From the NCBI RefSeq assembly GCF_030503435.1, contig NZ_JAUKPO010000028.1, forward strand, positions 1-64,000: DNA of 64,000 bases, read 5' to 3'. The notes beneath the pieces are model-generated. The model worked only from the letters and a program-made list of their open reading frames with translations. It had not been told where the DNA came from and did not search any database. The translations under genes were made by a program, and so were the position numbers. This DNA is from Rhodocytophaga aerolata (GTDB lineage Bacteria > Bacteroidota > Bacteroidia > Cytophagales > 172606-1). Of the stretch, positions 28,501 to 38,276 are shown piece after piece. Positions within the stretch are counted from its first letter, which is position 1. Every line of letters starts with the position of its first letter.

Positions 28501-28537
28501 AAAACCTATACTAGGCATTAAGCCTAGTATAGGTTTT
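28501..28537. terminator. Perfect 16-bp hairpin, bidirectional terminator
   Basis: Arms 28501-28516 and 28522-28537 are perfectly complementary with a 5-nt loop, starting with AAAA and ending with TTTT. This is a good intrinsic terminator on either strand. It lies just upstream of idi and would block read-through from the minus strand into idi. Confidence 0.75.
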
Positions 28538-28745
28538 ATCACTTGTTAAGATATCAGTATAGTCCGCTCGAATTTATTCATAGGTTCAAAAATAGAGGAG
28601 TTATCATTAATTTCCCCCTTTATTTGATATATCAATTCAAATCAGTTCTCTTCCAGCCCATACTTCTTTAAAGAAACTTAATCCCAATGATTGCTAGTGT
28701 TAGAAGGTTCCATAAAACTTTCAAAGGAAGTCAGCAGGTATCAAC

Positions 28746-28949
28746 TTATTGCATCCGGGTATTTTCGTGCTCAAAACCTGGAAAGCTGCTGATGCCAAAC
28801 CGGATAGTTGTGTAACCCTTGGCTATTGTTGTATTGAAGGCACCTACTAGCAAACCAATCAAAGCAAGAATGCACAGCGGCCAGAATGTAGACCTTTTGC
28901 CAGCTGGTAGTGAGTAGGTGCTAGGGAAATTACTGGCAAAATAATCCAA
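28746..28949 (-). CDS. Small hypothetical protein with one membrane helix
   Basis: This 67-aa frame has one hydrophobic segment (PLCILALIGLLVGAFNTTI). I recognise no family. It lies in a decaying region between idi and a broken dehydrogenase, followed on its strand by the strong hairpin at 28501-28537. It may be a real small membrane protein or the remnant of a larger gene. Confidence 0.25.
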   Translation of the reverse strand: MDYFASNFPSTYSLPAGKRSTFWPLCILALIGLLVGAFNTTIAKGYTTIRFGISSFPGFEHENTRMQ

Positions 28950-29070
28950 CTAAACGCCCGTCTTCAGCACAATCATACTTTCTTGTTTTGCACTACAAAA
29001 TAGGCCTAAATTCCTCTCCTCATTGTCTTAATCCTAAAAGCTATGGATAATAGAATTTGCAGACAAAACC

Positions 29071-29950
29071 TTATTTCACAACTGGCTTCAGCCCGGATAA
29101 GGATAGGTCTGGTTTGCTGATTAAATATTCTGCCCTGGAGGGAATACCAAACAAACTTCCCCATAAACGGTCGAAAGCAGCATCGGGCAGTAGTCAGCGC
29201 AGGAAAATGGCTAGCTTTGTGCTGGCAGGGGCTACATAGCGGGCTTTTGGTTTTGAAACGGTGGCGGCAGTTACAATCGCTTTTGCGACTACTTGTGGCT
29301 GAACGCCTCTTTTGGCATCTGTCTGTAGATAAAACCTGGCAGCCTGTTCGGCCATTGTCTGGTAAGGCCCATTGGCAGATACCTTGCATAAATGCGCTAC
29401 GGCGATAGAAGCCCATTCGGTTTTGATAGATCTGGGTTCAATCAGCACTACATCATACCAAAAGGCCTTAGTTCGTTACGCAGACAGTCGCTAAAACCTT
29501 CCAGGGCAAACTTTGTGGCCTGTTACCAGCTGCCCAGAAAGGACCATACTTTTCCACCGATAGAGCCTACGTTAATAATCCTTCCGCTTCTTTGCGCTCG
29601 CATGGCAGGTAATACTTCTTTAATCATCTGGGCTAGTCCGAACAGCTTTACTTCAAACTGCTGGCGGGCTTCTTCCAGGGGTACGTCTTCCATGGCACAA
29701 TATAAGCCATATCCGGCATTATTTACCAGCACATCTACTTTTCCGGTTTGTGAAAGAACCCTGGAAACAAATTCACGGATACTGTTGGAATCACTTAAAT
29801 CCAGGTAGAGTAGGTGTGCGCCCTCCCTGGCCAGGTCTTACATGGACTCCAGCCAGCGGGCAGCCGCAAATACCTGATAACCTTGCTTTAAAAGTGCCAG
29901 TACGTTTTCTTTCCCGATGCCACTGGAGGCATCGGGAACAATAGCTGCTA
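29071..29950 (-). pseudogene. Short-chain dehydrogenase/reductase (SDR) pseudogene
   Basis: Pieces in different frames reconstruct a classical SDR in order: ASSGIGKENVLALLKQGYQV, then LLYLDLSDSNSIREFVSRVL, VDVLVNNAGYGLYCAMED, SGRIINVGSIGGKVWSFLG, a substrate-region piece (IEPRSIKTEWASIAVAH), and the C-terminus FDRLWGSLFGIPSRAEYLI. At least one stop replaces a codon inside the N-terminal part, a frameshift or stop follows the serine region, and a TGA sits before LLPDAAFDRLW where Trp is expected. The TG of the cofactor-binding TGxxxGxG motif also reads PD. The gene is dead. Confidence 0.8.
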
Positions 29951-30042
29951 AACCAGAATAGAACTGAAAATATATGTCTCATATCAAATTGTGGTATTAA
30001 GTGAAACAATGGATGAATATTGAAAGGTTGTATGAAGAAGCA

Positions 30043-30087
30043 ATATTCGGTTACACATTTATTGCACAAAAATGTGTAACCGAATAT
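30043..30087. repeat. Perfect 18-bp inverted repeat, 9-nt loop
   Basis: Arm 30043-30060 is the exact reverse complement of 30070-30087. It lies between the SDR remnant and the tRNA-Ser terminator. No clear T-run follows on either side, so it is more a stem-loop of unknown role than a standard terminator. Confidence 0.85.
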
Positions 30088-30136
30088 GTATTATAACTTT
30101 TGAAATTTCTTGAATTTTATGAAAACAATATAAACA

Positions 30137-30170
30137 AAAACCCTCCAAATCTTAGGATTTGAAGGGTTTT
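30137..30170 (-). terminator. Terminator of the tRNA-Ser gene
   Basis: A stem with arms of about 15 bp and one mismatch, and a 4-nt loop, lies 22 bp after the tRNA 3' end. On the minus strand the stem runs into a T-rich tract. Classic intrinsic terminator. Confidence 0.75.
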
Positions 30171-30192
30171 GCATCGGATAAATGGAAGGAAG

Positions 30193-30277
30193 CAGAGGGA
30201 GAGGGATTCGAACCCCCGGACCTGTTACAGTCAACGGTTTTCAAGACCGCCGCATTCGACCGCTCTGCCATCCCTCT
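30193..30277 (-). tRNA. tRNA-Ser (anticodon TGA)
   Basis: The minus strand gives an 85-nt tRNA. The acceptor AGAGGGA pairs with TCCCTCT, the discriminator is G, and the anticodon loop CTTGAAA (anticodon TGA) sits on a CGGT/ACCG stem. A long variable arm typical of serine tRNA and a T-loop with GGTTCGAATCC are present. CCA is not encoded. Confidence 0.95.
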
Positions 30278-30387
30278 AAACAGATTGCAAATGTATAGGC
30301 TTACCTGCAATTTGCCAAATGTTATACTATAATTTTTATTCAGCTTACTTATACTTTAGCAGCCTTTCAGCCATCTTTAAGCTATTC

Positions 30388-31341
30388 TCAGGGTACTTTT
30401 ACACGCTCCAGGGCATCTAAGGTAACTCCATATCTGGCCTCATCAATACTGGCATTTATTTCAAAGCCCAGCAATAAAGTTAGCGAAAGTAAATATAACC
30501 AGATCATCAAGCCTATAAATGTGCCAATAGAGCCATATAATTTATTATAGGTGGCAAAATTGCTGATATAAAAAGAGAAGACATGCGTAATTACAATACA
30601 AAGGATAGCAGCCAATATAGAACCTACTGAAAAAAAACGCCATCGCCGGGAAACAGAAGGGGCTAAATGATAAATAAAGGATATAGCCGTAAAGAACACT
30701 AAAAATACTACAATGTATTGCAGAAAAGATATAGCGTAAAAACTGAGCGAATCTGTTAATATATGATATTCTATAAGCAGATTCAATACAATATTGCCTA
30801 TAATCAGTAATAGGATGGCCATAACTAAAACAAACGCCAATAGAAAAGTGATACTGACCGCAATAAATCTCTTTTTTAAAAAGCTCCGTCTCTCGCCGGT
30901 CCGGTAACTCCGGTTAAACGCATTCATTAATGCGATTACCCCATTGGTCGCCACATATAGGGTTAAAATGAAACCGATAGATAACAAATTTCCTCTTGGC
31001 CTGCTTACAATATCTTCAATGGTGGCAGCGGCTTCCACATAAATACCTTTGGGAAGTACCTGGCCGAGTAGTAACATAATCTGTTTATCCAGGTTATCAA
31101 TAGGTATATAGGGAATAAGTGTAAAAAGAAAAATAAGCGCAGGAAAAACTGATAGAGTAAAATTAAACGCAACTGCATTGGCCCGGGCATCCAGTTCGTC
31201 TTTTTGGATTTTACGCATCAAAATTCTTAGCACCTTTGAAAGAGATGTCTTTCTATCATGGAGATAGATGTTATCGGATTTGTGCTTTAATTTCCGGTAA
31301 AGCTCCGATTGAAGAACCACTTTCTCTATGCGGTTATGCAT
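30388..31341 (-). CDS. YihY/BrkB-family inner-membrane protein
   Basis: This 317-aa protein has about six membrane helices and the family pattern LDARANAVAFNFTLSVFPAL early and LMIWLYLLSLTLLLGFEINA near the end. The family was once wrongly called RNase BN; its function is still unclear, so I give no symbol. The N-terminal 40 residues are cytoplasmic and basic. The start ATG at 31341 overlaps the end of the thioesterase gene by 8 bp, suggesting coupled translation. Confidence 0.88.
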   Translation of the reverse strand: MHNRIEKVVLQSELYRKLKHKSDNIYLHDRKTSLSKVLRILMRKIQKDELDARANAVAFNFTLSVFPALIFLFTLIPYIPIDNLDKQIMLLLGQVLPKGIYVEAAATIEDIVSRPRGNLLSIGFILTLYVATNGVIALMNAFNRSYRTGERRSFLKKRFIAVSITFLLAFVLVMAILLLIIGNIVLNLLIEYHILTDSLSFYAISFLQYIVVFLVFFTAISFIYHLAPSVSRRWRFFSVGSILAAILCIVITHVFSFYISNFATYNKLYGSIGTFIGLMIWLYLLSLTLLLGFEINASIDEARYGVTLDALERVKVP

Positions 31342-31750
31342 ATGGTGTAAAGTAAGGATTCAGTTTAAGCAATAGAGGTTGTGGTGCCGGACAAGGTCTT
31401 TTTGTTTGACGGTTAATAAAAACCAACGTAGTATGTCCAGTTGTTAATAGTGTTTGCTGCTCATTATAAATTTCATAGTCAAACACCATCCGAACCTTTG
31501 GTAAGGTATGTACAGTCACTTTTACCGTTAGCAGGTCATCATATTGAGCAGGCTGCATATAACGGGTGTTGTATTCGAATACCGGCATCATGATCCCTGA
31601 AGCTTCCAGTTCTTTGTAACTGAATCCTAAGTTACGTAAACACTCCACACGGGCAATTTCAAAGTAGCGGGCATAATTGCCATAATATACATATCCCATC
31701 TGGTCGGTATCTGCATAACATACTCGTATCTGAACATGATGTGTATACAT
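31334..31750 (-). CDS. Acyl-CoA thioesterase, 4HBT (YbgC-like) family
   Basis: This single hot-dog-fold thioesterase of about 138 aa hydrolyses acyl-CoA or a related thioester. I chose the ATG at 31750 over a longer TTG frame because homologues start just before the first strand. The active-site segment YADTDQMGYVYYGNYARYFE holds the conserved Asp. The rest has typical 4HBT strands (MMPVFEYNTRYMQPAQYDD, TGHTTLVFINRQTKRP). It overlaps the BrkB/YihY gene by 8 bp and follows mltG by about 85 bp on the same strand. Its substrate is unknown. Confidence 0.88.
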   Translation of the reverse strand: MYTHHVQIRVCYADTDQMGYVYYGNYARYFEIARVECLRNLGFSYKELEASGIMMPVFEYNTRYMQPAQYDDLLTVKVTVHTLPKVRMVFDYEIYNEQQTLLTTGHTTLVFINRQTKRPCPAPQPLLLKLNPYFTPYA

Positions 31751-31834
31751 AACTAATATTTTGCCATTCCACAATCTATATCTTTAAGCTACGATTGTTG
31801 TTAAAACTGTGGAAGTTGTATTTGTATGAAAGTA

Positions 31835-32872
31835 TTACTTAATGTTCGCTGCGTTTAGGGCTTTCTGATAGAGCCGCGCATTCTTCAGGTGGTCACTGTA
31901 ATTAACAGCAAAGTTGTGGTAACCTGAAAAATCTTCTTTTGCACACATATAGATATAGTCATGCTTTTCATAATTCAATACCGCATTGAGGGATGAAATA
32001 GACGGCAGGTTAATAGGGCCAGGAGGCAATCCGGTATTTCTATACGTATTGTAAGGGGAATCTACATCCATATGCACTTTTAAAATCCGTTTCAATCCGA
32101 AATTCCTTAAGCCAAATACTAAGGTTGGGTCTGCTTGCAAGGGCATTCCTGTCCGCAGACGGTTAATATACAAACCTGCCACTTTGGGTCTCTCATCGGC
32201 TTTTTGCGCTTGTTCAGCCTGTACAATAGATGCCAGGATGGATACTTGCACGGGCGTAAAATTTAAGTCTTTTGCTTTTTGCAACCGTTCTTCTGTCCAG
32301 TAAGAAGTATACTCTTTGTACATCCGTTCCAGTAGTTTTTCTGCGGAAGTATTCCAATACATTTCATAGGTATTGGGCAGAAACATACACATAATAGTCG
32401 TGGTATCAAATCCGTAGCGGCTTACTACTTCTTTATCCGTAATCAGTTGATTGAAAGTGGCTGAATCGGCTTCCAGATTACGGGTAAGCCTGCCGGCCAG
32501 TTCTTCTTTCAGCCGTATATTGTTAAACGTTAACTTCACAGGCGACTGCCTGCCTGCACGGAGCATTAACAAGGCATCCCGGTTACCCATATCCTTTTTA
32601 ATCAGGTAGCGGCCAGGTTTTACTGTTTCCGGATAGTCGAGCATTTTAGCCAGTAACCTGAAAGACATAATGTCGTGCACAATGTCTTTCCGCTGAATAG
32701 AGTCTAGTACCGTTTCATACGTGGCTCCGGTTGGAATATATAAATACGTATCCTGTTTATCTACCTGTAGATTGGGTGTTTTCACTACCTGATAGATATA
32801 AAAGGAAAAAGTAGCCAGAAGAATAGAGAACGTGATAATTACTCCGGCCAGTAACTTCTTTGATTTAAACAT
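31835..32872 (-). CDS. mltG: Endolytic murein transglycosylase MltG (YceG-like)
   Basis: This 345-aa membrane-anchored lytic transglycosylase cuts nascent peptidoglycan glycan strands and limits their length. One N-terminal helix (about residues 8-28) anchors it, followed by a LysM-like region and the YceG catalytic domain. Key motifs are LASIVQAEQAQKADERPKVA, GLYINRLRTGMPLQADPTLV and SPYNTYRNTGLPPGPINLPS, then YHNFAVNYSDHLKNARLYQK. In many homologues the first segment reads EKE; here the first Glu is Gln and the second is kept, which I take as a lineage variant rather than loss of activity. It is upstream of the thioesterase on the same strand. Confidence 0.92.
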   Translation of the reverse strand: MFKSKKLLAGVIITFSILLATFSFYIYQVVKTPNLQVDKQDTYLYIPTGATYETVLDSIQRKDIVHDIMSFRLLAKMLDYPETVKPGRYLIKKDMGNRDALLMLRAGRQSPVKLTFNNIRLKEELAGRLTRNLEADSATFNQLITDKEVVSRYGFDTTTIMCMFLPNTYEMYWNTSAEKLLERMYKEYTSYWTEERLQKAKDLNFTPVQVSILASIVQAEQAQKADERPKVAGLYINRLRTGMPLQADPTLVFGLRNFGLKRILKVHMDVDSPYNTYRNTGLPPGPINLPSISSLNAVLNYEKHDYIYMCAKEDFSGYHNFAVNYSDHLKNARLYQKALNAANIK

Positions 32873-33109
32873 GAAACAAAATTACTAATTTGTCTGATAT
32901 GCTGTGTAATGTGTCTGCACGTATTCGGCCAATATGTGTTGCAGTCTTATGTAAATTTAATTCAACAGGTAGCAAAACTCTTGCATTTGCAGCTATTAGC
33001 TATATGAGTAACCCAACATACACAAAATTAGTATGTACCCTAGTTTATATCCTGTAATCAGTTTAGTATATTTAATACATTCGCTCACCTTAAACCTCAA
33101 CTTCCTGTT

Positions 33110-33736
33110 ATGTCAGCTACATTCCTGAAGATCTATCCTCAGAACCCTGAGATGAAAAAAATTATCCAGATAGCAAACATCCTGAAAAACGGAGGTGTAG
33201 GCATTTACCCAACTGATACGGTCTATGGGCTGGGGTGTGATATTCATAACCAGAAAGCGGTAGAGAGAGTATGCCAGATTAAGGGGATCAAGCCTGAGAA
33301 AATTAACCTTTCATTTATCTGTTATGACTTAAGCCACCTTTCAGAGTATGCTGTCGTAAGCACCCCCACATTCAAAATTATGAAAAAAGCTTTGCCTGGC
33401 CCTTTTACATTCATACTAAATGCCAGCAACAATGTACCCCGTATCTTGCATACCCCTAAAAAAACAGTAGGTATCCGGGTGCCGGATAATTCCATTGCCC
33501 GGACCATTGTAAATGAACTTGGCAACCCCATTGTTACTACCTCTATTAAAGACGATGATGAGGTTATAGAATATTCTACTGATCCTGAACTGATCTTTGA
33601 AAAGTTTAAGAAACAAGTAGATTTTGTAATTGACGGAGGTTATGGCAATAATGTAGCTTCTACTATTGTGGATTGCACCCAGGATGAATTTGTAGTAGTA
33701 CGCCAGGGGCTAGGCGATATTAACCAATATTTGTAA
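33110..33736 (+). CDS. L-threonylcarbamoyladenylate synthase (Sua5/YwlC/YrdC family)
   Basis: This 208-aa YrdC-domain enzyme makes threonylcarbamoyl-AMP from threonine, bicarbonate and ATP, the first step of the t6A modification of ANN-decoding tRNAs. Visible family motifs are [18 protein letters not shown], the [14 protein letters not shown] substrate-binding loop, LPGPFTFIL and [20 protein letters not shown] followed by a TTS motif. The length matches the short bacterial YrdC/YwlC form without the Sua5 C-terminal domain. It is transcribed divergently from mltG across a 237-bp gap. Confidence 0.92.
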   Translation: MSATFLKIYPQNPEMKKIIQIANILKNGGVGIYPTDTVYGLGCDIHNQKAVERVCQIKGIKPEKINLSFICYDLSHLSEYAVVSTPTFKIMKKALPGPFTFILNASNNVPRILHTPKKTVGIRVPDNSIARTIVNELGNPIVTTSIKDDDEVIEYSTDPELIFEKFKKQVDFVIDGGYGNNVASTIVDCTQDEFVVVRQGLGDINQYL

Positions 33737-33817
33737 AGCAGCGAAAAAAGAAATAAGAACGCTAGACAGGACGAGTTATGTAGGTATGAATAGTAGATAG
33801 ACAACAACAATAAGATT

Positions 33818-34693
33818 TTACTGCCCTTCATCTACTATAGTTTTTGCCCGTTTATGCTTCCACCGTTTATGTGACCACAGCCATTGAGCAGGGGATAGCT
33901 TGATGGCTTTTTCTACTTCCTGCACATACGCCTCTATAATAGAATGATCCAGATTACTGGTAACCGGCTCTACCTTTAATGGATGAGCATATACCTCATA
34001 ATAACCCCTTCTAATTCTTCTCATGCCTACATAAAAAACCGGATAGCCAGTACGCTGGGCTATTTTTGCTGCCCCGGTAAAAAATGGAGTATCCTGATTT
34101 AAAAACTGGGTCCAGTAGGCGGTTTCAGGGGCCGGCATCTGATCGGCGACCATGGCAATAATCCGGGTAATGGGTCTACGGCTCACTATCTCCCTAGGTA
34201 GTTTATTCATTGGTAGTGGATAAGAGCCAAAACGTGTCCGGATGGCAAGCATCAATCGTTCAGAGAATTGATTATGCAAGGGCTTGTATACTGCATCTAC
34301 AGCAATATGTTTTTTAGCCAGATTAGCGGAAAATACCAGTTGCAACCACTCCCAGTTAGCTTGATGCGAAGCCATCACAATAATAGATTGGTTATTGGTT
34401 AATTCTCTCATACATGCATCAAAGTTTAGTACATGTATCCGGCTATTCAACTCCTGGTCAGATATGGTTAAGGCTTTTACTGTTTCTACAATTACATCTG
34501 TGAGGTTGCGGTAAAACTCTTTTGCTATAAGACCAATCTCTTCTGTGGATTTTTCAGGAAAAGCATTTACAAGGTTTCTTTTGACTACTTCTCTCCTGTA
34601 TTTTAACACATAGTACAAGACAAAAAACAAGCAATCGGAAAGGGCATATAACACACGGAAGGGCAACCGGGATATACTGGTTATTAAAAACAT
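33818..34693 (-). CDS. Lysophospholipid/lipid A acyltransferase, LpxL/HtrB family
   Basis: This inner-membrane acyltransferase of about 291 aa adds a secondary acyl chain to lipid A precursors or a related lipid. The ATG at 34693 is preferred to the TTG three codons earlier. The N-terminal helix and basic patch (VLKYRREVVKRNLVNAFPEK) precede the catalytic HX4(D/E) motif, seen as MASHQANWEW (His about residue 110). Later conserved parts are MVADQMPAPETAYWTQFLNQ, FFTGAAKIAQRTGYPVFYVG and PAQWLWSHKRWK. It is divergent from the WbqC gene. Which acyl position it serves cannot be told. Confidence 0.9.
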   Translation of the reverse strand: MFLITSISRLPFRVLYALSDCLFFVLYYVLKYRREVVKRNLVNAFPEKSTEEIGLIAKEFYRNLTDVIVETVKALTISDQELNSRIHVLNFDACMRELTNNQSIIVMASHQANWEWLQLVFSANLAKKHIAVDAVYKPLHNQFSERLMLAIRTRFGSYPLPMNKLPREIVSRRPITRIIAMVADQMPAPETAYWTQFLNQDTPFFTGAAKIAQRTGYPVFYVGMRRIRRGYYEVYAHPLKVEPVTSNLDHSIIEAYVQEVEKAIKLSPAQWLWSHKRWKHKRAKTIVDEGQ

Positions 34694-34864
34694 AGATATC
34701 AATTAGTAATATTTCAATATTCTTTTTACTCTAACAGGTCTGTTCCTCAGTCAAAGTACATTTCTTAGCAATTATTTTTTAGTCAATTTGCTAAATTCAT
34801 TCTTTTTATTTTATTTATGGAACAAAGTTATTGAAAGGATATTTCCTCGGATTAAAAATTTGAT

Positions 34865-35497
34865 ATGCCTGCAAAGAGTGCAGTAGTAGAATTGCAGTAC
34901 CTCCCTTGTTTAGAATACTTTGCGTGCTTATTAAAATATGATACGGTATATATTGAGGCACATGAACATTATCAGAAACAAAGTTACCGGAACCGGTGCC
35001 ATATACTTACCGCTACTAAAGTAGCCATATTGTCAGTGCCCATAGTAAAAGGCAACAGTAAACAGCTGATTCGGGATGTGCAGATAGATTATACGCAGAA
35101 ATGGCTAACAGATCACTGGCGTACTATTTATTCGGCATACGGCAAAGCGCCTTTTTTTGAGCACTATGCAGATTTTTTTGAAAGAGTTTATGTAAAAAAA
35201 TATAAATATTTGTTTGATCTGAACCTGGATTTGCTGACAAATTGTCTAAGTTTACTTAAAGTAAATAAGAAAATAAATTTTACAGACAGTTATAAAAGCA
35301 CGGAAGAAATTGCCGTAAAAGACTTCAGATCAGCCATTCATCCAAAATCAGGAGATAAAAATAGTAATTTATATACACCTGTAAGATATAGACAAAACTT
35401 TGGCAACAATTTTGTCTCTAACTTGAGTATCATCGATGTATTGTTTTGTGAAGGCCCCCGGTCGCTTGAAATAATCCGTCAATCTGTGATACTTTAA
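34865..35497 (+). CDS. WbqC family protein
   Basis: This 210-aa protein matches the WbqC-like family (PF08889): VVELQYLPCLEYFACLLKYD at the start, YQKQSYRNRCHILTATKVAI, then LSVPIVKGNSKQLIRDVQI, WLTDHWRTIYSAYGKAPFFE and an ending NLSIIDVLFCEGP. Members occur in O-antigen and surface polysaccharide loci and as stand-alone genes in Bacteroidota; the biochemical role is not firmly known. The start ATG at 34865 fits the family N-terminus. It lies between divergent acyltransferase and clpC genes. Confidence 0.88.
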   Translation: MPAKSAVVELQYLPCLEYFACLLKYDTVYIEAHEHYQKQSYRNRCHILTATKVAILSVPIVKGNSKQLIRDVQIDYTQKWLTDHWRTIYSAYGKAPFFEHYADFFERVYVKKYKYLFDLNLDLLTNCLSLLKVNKKINFTDSYKSTEEIAVKDFRSAIHPKSGDKNSNLYTPVRYRQNFGNNFVSNLSIIDVLFCEGPRSLEIIRQSVIL

Positions 35498-35508
35498 TTA
35501 TTGATTTA

Positions 35509-35530
35509 CAAACAAATTTCTTTTTGTTTG
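35509..35530 (+). terminator. Weak hairpin after the WbqC gene
   Basis: An 8-bp inverted repeat (35509-35516 with 35523-35530) lies 11 bp after the stop codon. It is AT-rich and weak, with no T-run beyond it. Confidence 0.3.
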
Positions 35531-35582
35531 CGTTATTATTTTACTGCAATCTTTTAAAATTTGTATTTATCACATAGTATTC

Positions 35583-35606
35583 GTATAGTTCAGTTGTAAA
35601 CTATAC
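35583..35606. promoter_or_regulatory. 8-bp dyad upstream of clpC, possible operator
   Basis: A perfect GTATAGTT/AACTATAC dyad with an 8-bp spacer lies about 70 bp before the clpC start. Its size and place fit a repressor site for a stress gene. No CtsR-type heptad tandem is visible, and the regulator is unknown. Confidence 0.35.
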
Positions 35607-35675
35607 AAATAGTTATCCTTAACTTTATTTACATTAATTGAAAAATTCTCTCATTTATTATAATACTCCTGAAGT

Positions 35676-38201
35676 ATGGAAGCAAAATTCTCAAACAGAG
35701 TAAAAGAGGTAATTTCGTTGAGCAGGGAAGAAGCACTTCGTTTAGGCCATGATTATATTGGCACGGAGCACTTACTGCTTGGCATGATTCGCGAAGGAGA
35801 AGGGGTGGCTGTGGGGTTACTTAAAAAGCTAGGTATATCGTTAGACGAATTAAGAACATCTATAGAGCAAGCTACTAAAGGTACAGCAACGAATAATGTC
35901 AAGAACCTGGCTAATATTCCTCTTACTCGTCAGTCAGAAAAAGTACTGAAAATAACTTATTTAGAGGCTAAAATTTTCAAAAGCCAGCTGATTGGCACAG
36001 AGCATCTGCTCTTGTCTATCCTGCGCGATGAAGATAACATTGCCACACAAATTTTAGCCAAGTTTGATATAAACTATGAAGTAATTAAAGAATTACTTGA
36101 GTATCATTCGCACAACCCAATGTCTGGTCCGGATACGGATGACAACGATGAAGACAATGCCCGTATGTTTGGCAGTGGTAGCGGTAGTGGCAAAGAATCA
36201 TCCGGTAAAAATCCTTCTGAAAAATCAAGAACTCCGGTGCTCGATAATTTTGGACGCGATTTAACTAAACTTGCTGAAATAGGCAAGCTTGATCCTATTG
36301 TAGGCCGGGAGAAAGAAATTGAGCGGGTAGCGCAAATTCTGAGCCGCCGTAAAAAGAATAACCCAATTTTAATTGGAGAGCCTGGCGTTGGTAAAACAGC
36401 GATTGCTGAAGGCCTGGCCTTGCGCATTATTCACAAGAAAGTATCCAGAGTGTTGTTTGGTAAGCGGGTAGTTACCCTGGATCTGGCTTCTCTGGTGGCA
36501 GGTACTAAATACCGCGGCCAGTTTGAAGAGCGGATGAAAGCAGTAATGAATGAGCTGGAAAAATCCCCGGAAGTAATTCTGTTTATTGATGAGTTACATA
36601 CCATTGTAGGTGCCGGTGGCGCTTCTGGTTCTCTGGATGCATCCAACATGTTTAAGCCTGCCTTGGCCCGTGGAGATATACAATGTATTGGAGCTACTAC
36701 GCTGGATGAATACCGTCAATATATCGAAAAAGATGGCGCGCTGGCCAGACGTTTCCAGATAGTAATGGTAGATGCTACTTCTCCGGAAGAAACCATTGAA
36801 ATCCTTACCAACATCAAGGAAAAATATGAAGACCATCACCATGTCATCTATTCACCTGAAGCAATTGAGGCTTGCGTAAAACTATCTGACCGTTACATCA
36901 GCGACAGATTTTTGCCTGATAAAGCAATTGACGTAATGGATGAGGCAGGTGCACGGGTGCATATAAATAATATTACGGTGCCAGATGATATTCTGAAGCT
37001 GGAAGAGCAGATTGAAAATATCAAGAAGGAGAAAAACCAGGTTGTAAAAAGCCAGAAGTATGAAGAAGCTGCCCAGTTGAGAGATAAGGAGAAGCGTTTG
37101 CTGGAACAATTGGATAGAGCTAAAAATGCTTGGGAAGAAGATACCAAACAGCGCAGATATAATGTGCAGGAAGAAAACATAGCGGAGGTAATTGCGATGA
37201 TGACTGGTATTCCTACGAAACGTGTAGCTCAGAACGAAGGCAATAAATTACTGGAGATGGGGAATGAGCTAAAGGGCAAAGTAATTGGCCAGGATGATGC
37301 CATTAGTAAACTGGTTAAAGCCATTCAGCGTACCAGAGTAGGTCTGAAAGATCCTAAAAAGCCTATTGGTTCCTTTGTATTCTTGGGTCCTACAGGTGTT
37401 GGTAAAACAGAGCTTGCTAAAGTACTGGCAACTTATTTGTTCGACAAAGAAGATGCACTGGTGCGTATAGATATGAGTGAGTATATGGAGAAATTCTCCG
37501 TATCCCGCTTAGTGGGAGCGCCTCCCGGATATGTGGGTTACGAAGAAGGGGGCCAGCTGACAGAAAAGATCAGAAGAAAGCCTTACAGCGTAATCTTACT
37601 AGATGAGATTGAAAAAGCTCACCCGGATGTGTTTAACTTGCTGTTGCAGGTGTTAGACGATGGTATATTAACCGATGGCCTTGGTAGAAGAGTTGACTTT
37701 AGAAACACCATCATCATTATGACCTCCAACATTGGGGTGCGTGACTTGAAAGATTTTGGTGCCGGTATTGGTTTCAGCACCAGAGCCAAATCTGAAAATT
37801 CAGATGATCTGATGAAGAGTACCATTGCCAATGCACTGCGTAAAGCTTTCTCTCCGGAGTTCCTGAACCGTTTGGATGATGTAATTGTATTTAATTCTTT
37901 ACAACGGGAGCATATTCATAAGATTATTGATTTAACTCTGGGTAAATTGTTTAACAGGTTAACTGCATTAGGGTATAGAATAGAGTTGACTGAGAAAGCC
38001 AAAGATTTCTTATCTGAGAAAGGGTTCGATCCACAATATGGTGCACGTCCTTTAAACAGAGCTATTCAGAAATACCTGGAAGATCCAGTAGCCGAGGAAA
38101 TTTTGAAAGGCGAAGTTTCAGAAGGAGATACTATTTTAGCTGATCATGATGGAAAGAGTGAAAATCTGATCATCACTACAGTGGCCAAGAAAGTATCTTA
38201 A
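35676..38201 (+). CDS. clpC: ATP-dependent Clp protease ATP-binding subunit ClpC
   Basis: This 841-aa AAA+ unfoldase feeds proteins to ClpP. The order is: two Clp_N repeats (about residues 5-145), with [20 protein letters not shown] and the second copy [20 protein letters not shown]; a serine/glycine-rich linker (about 148-190); the first AAA domain with Walker A GEPGVGKT (about 233) and Walker [10 protein letters not shown] (about 300); a UVR-type coiled coil (about 440-480, the ClpC hallmark that separates it from ClpA/ClpB); the second AAA domain with GPTGVGKTE (about 571) and [11 protein letters not shown] (about 640); and the C-terminal D2-small domain with [15 protein letters not shown]. 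It is a monocistronic gene with its own terminator. Confidence 0.97.
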   Translation: MEAKFSNRVKEVISLSREEALRLGHDYIGTEHLLLGMIREGEGVAVGLLKKLGISLDELRTSIEQATKGTATNNVKNLANIPLTRQSEKVLKITYLEAKIFKSQLIGTEHLLLSILRDEDNIATQILAKFDINYEVIKELLEYHSHNPMSGPDTDDNDEDNARMFGSGSGSGKESSGKNPSEKSRTPVLDNFGRDLTKLAEIGKLDPIVGREKEIERVAQILSRRKKNNPILIGEPGVGKTAIAEGLALRIIHKKVSRVLFGKRVVTLDLASLVAGTKYRGQFEERMKAVMNELEKSPEVILFIDELHTIVGAGGASGSLDASNMFKPALARGDIQCIGATTLDEYRQYIEKDGALARRFQIVMVDATSPEETIEILTNIKEKYEDHHHVIYSPEAIEACVKLSDRYISDRFLPDKAIDVMDEAGARVHINNITVPDDILKLEEQIENIKKEKNQVVKSQKYEEAAQLRDKEKRLLEQLDRAKNAWEEDTKQRRYNVQEENIAEVIAMMTGIPTKRVAQNEGNKLLEMGNELKGKVIGQDDAISKLVKAIQRTRVGLKDPKKPIGSFVFLGPTGVGKTELAKVLATYLFDKEDALVRIDMSEYMEKFSVSRLVGAPPGYVGYEEGGQLTEKIRRKPYSVILLDEIEKAHPDVFNLLLQVLDDGILTDGLGRRVDFRNTIIIMTSNIGVRDLKDFGAGIGFSTRAKSENSDDLMKSTIANALRKAFSPEFLNRLDDVIVFNSLQREHIHKIIDLTLGKLFNRLTALGYRIELTEKAKDFLSEKGFDPQYGARPLNRAIQKYLEDPVAEEILKGEVSEGDTILADHDGKSENLIITTVAKKVS

Positions 38202-38218
38202 CATATTTTTCATATAGT

Positions 38219-38253
38219 AAAAAGGCATTGGTAGAAACCAATGCCTTTTTTGT
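38219..38253. terminator. Bidirectional terminator between clpC and kynU
   Basis: A GC-containing stem (AAGGCATTGGT with ACCAATGCCTT) is flanked by A-rich and T-rich tracts. It lies between the convergent clpC and kynU ends and would stop transcription from both sides. Confidence 0.85.
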
Positions 38254-38276
38254 TTTATCATCCGCGTATATATAAT

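Noticed and set aside
28501-30170. Palindromes in this interval as a CRISPR array or integron
   Set aside because: The dyads differ in sequence, are not regularly spaced, and no cas or integrase gene is present.
30388-31341. Symbol rbn (RNase BN) for the YihY/BrkB protein
   Set aside because: That older name comes from a mistaken assignment; the family is an uncharacterised membrane protein.
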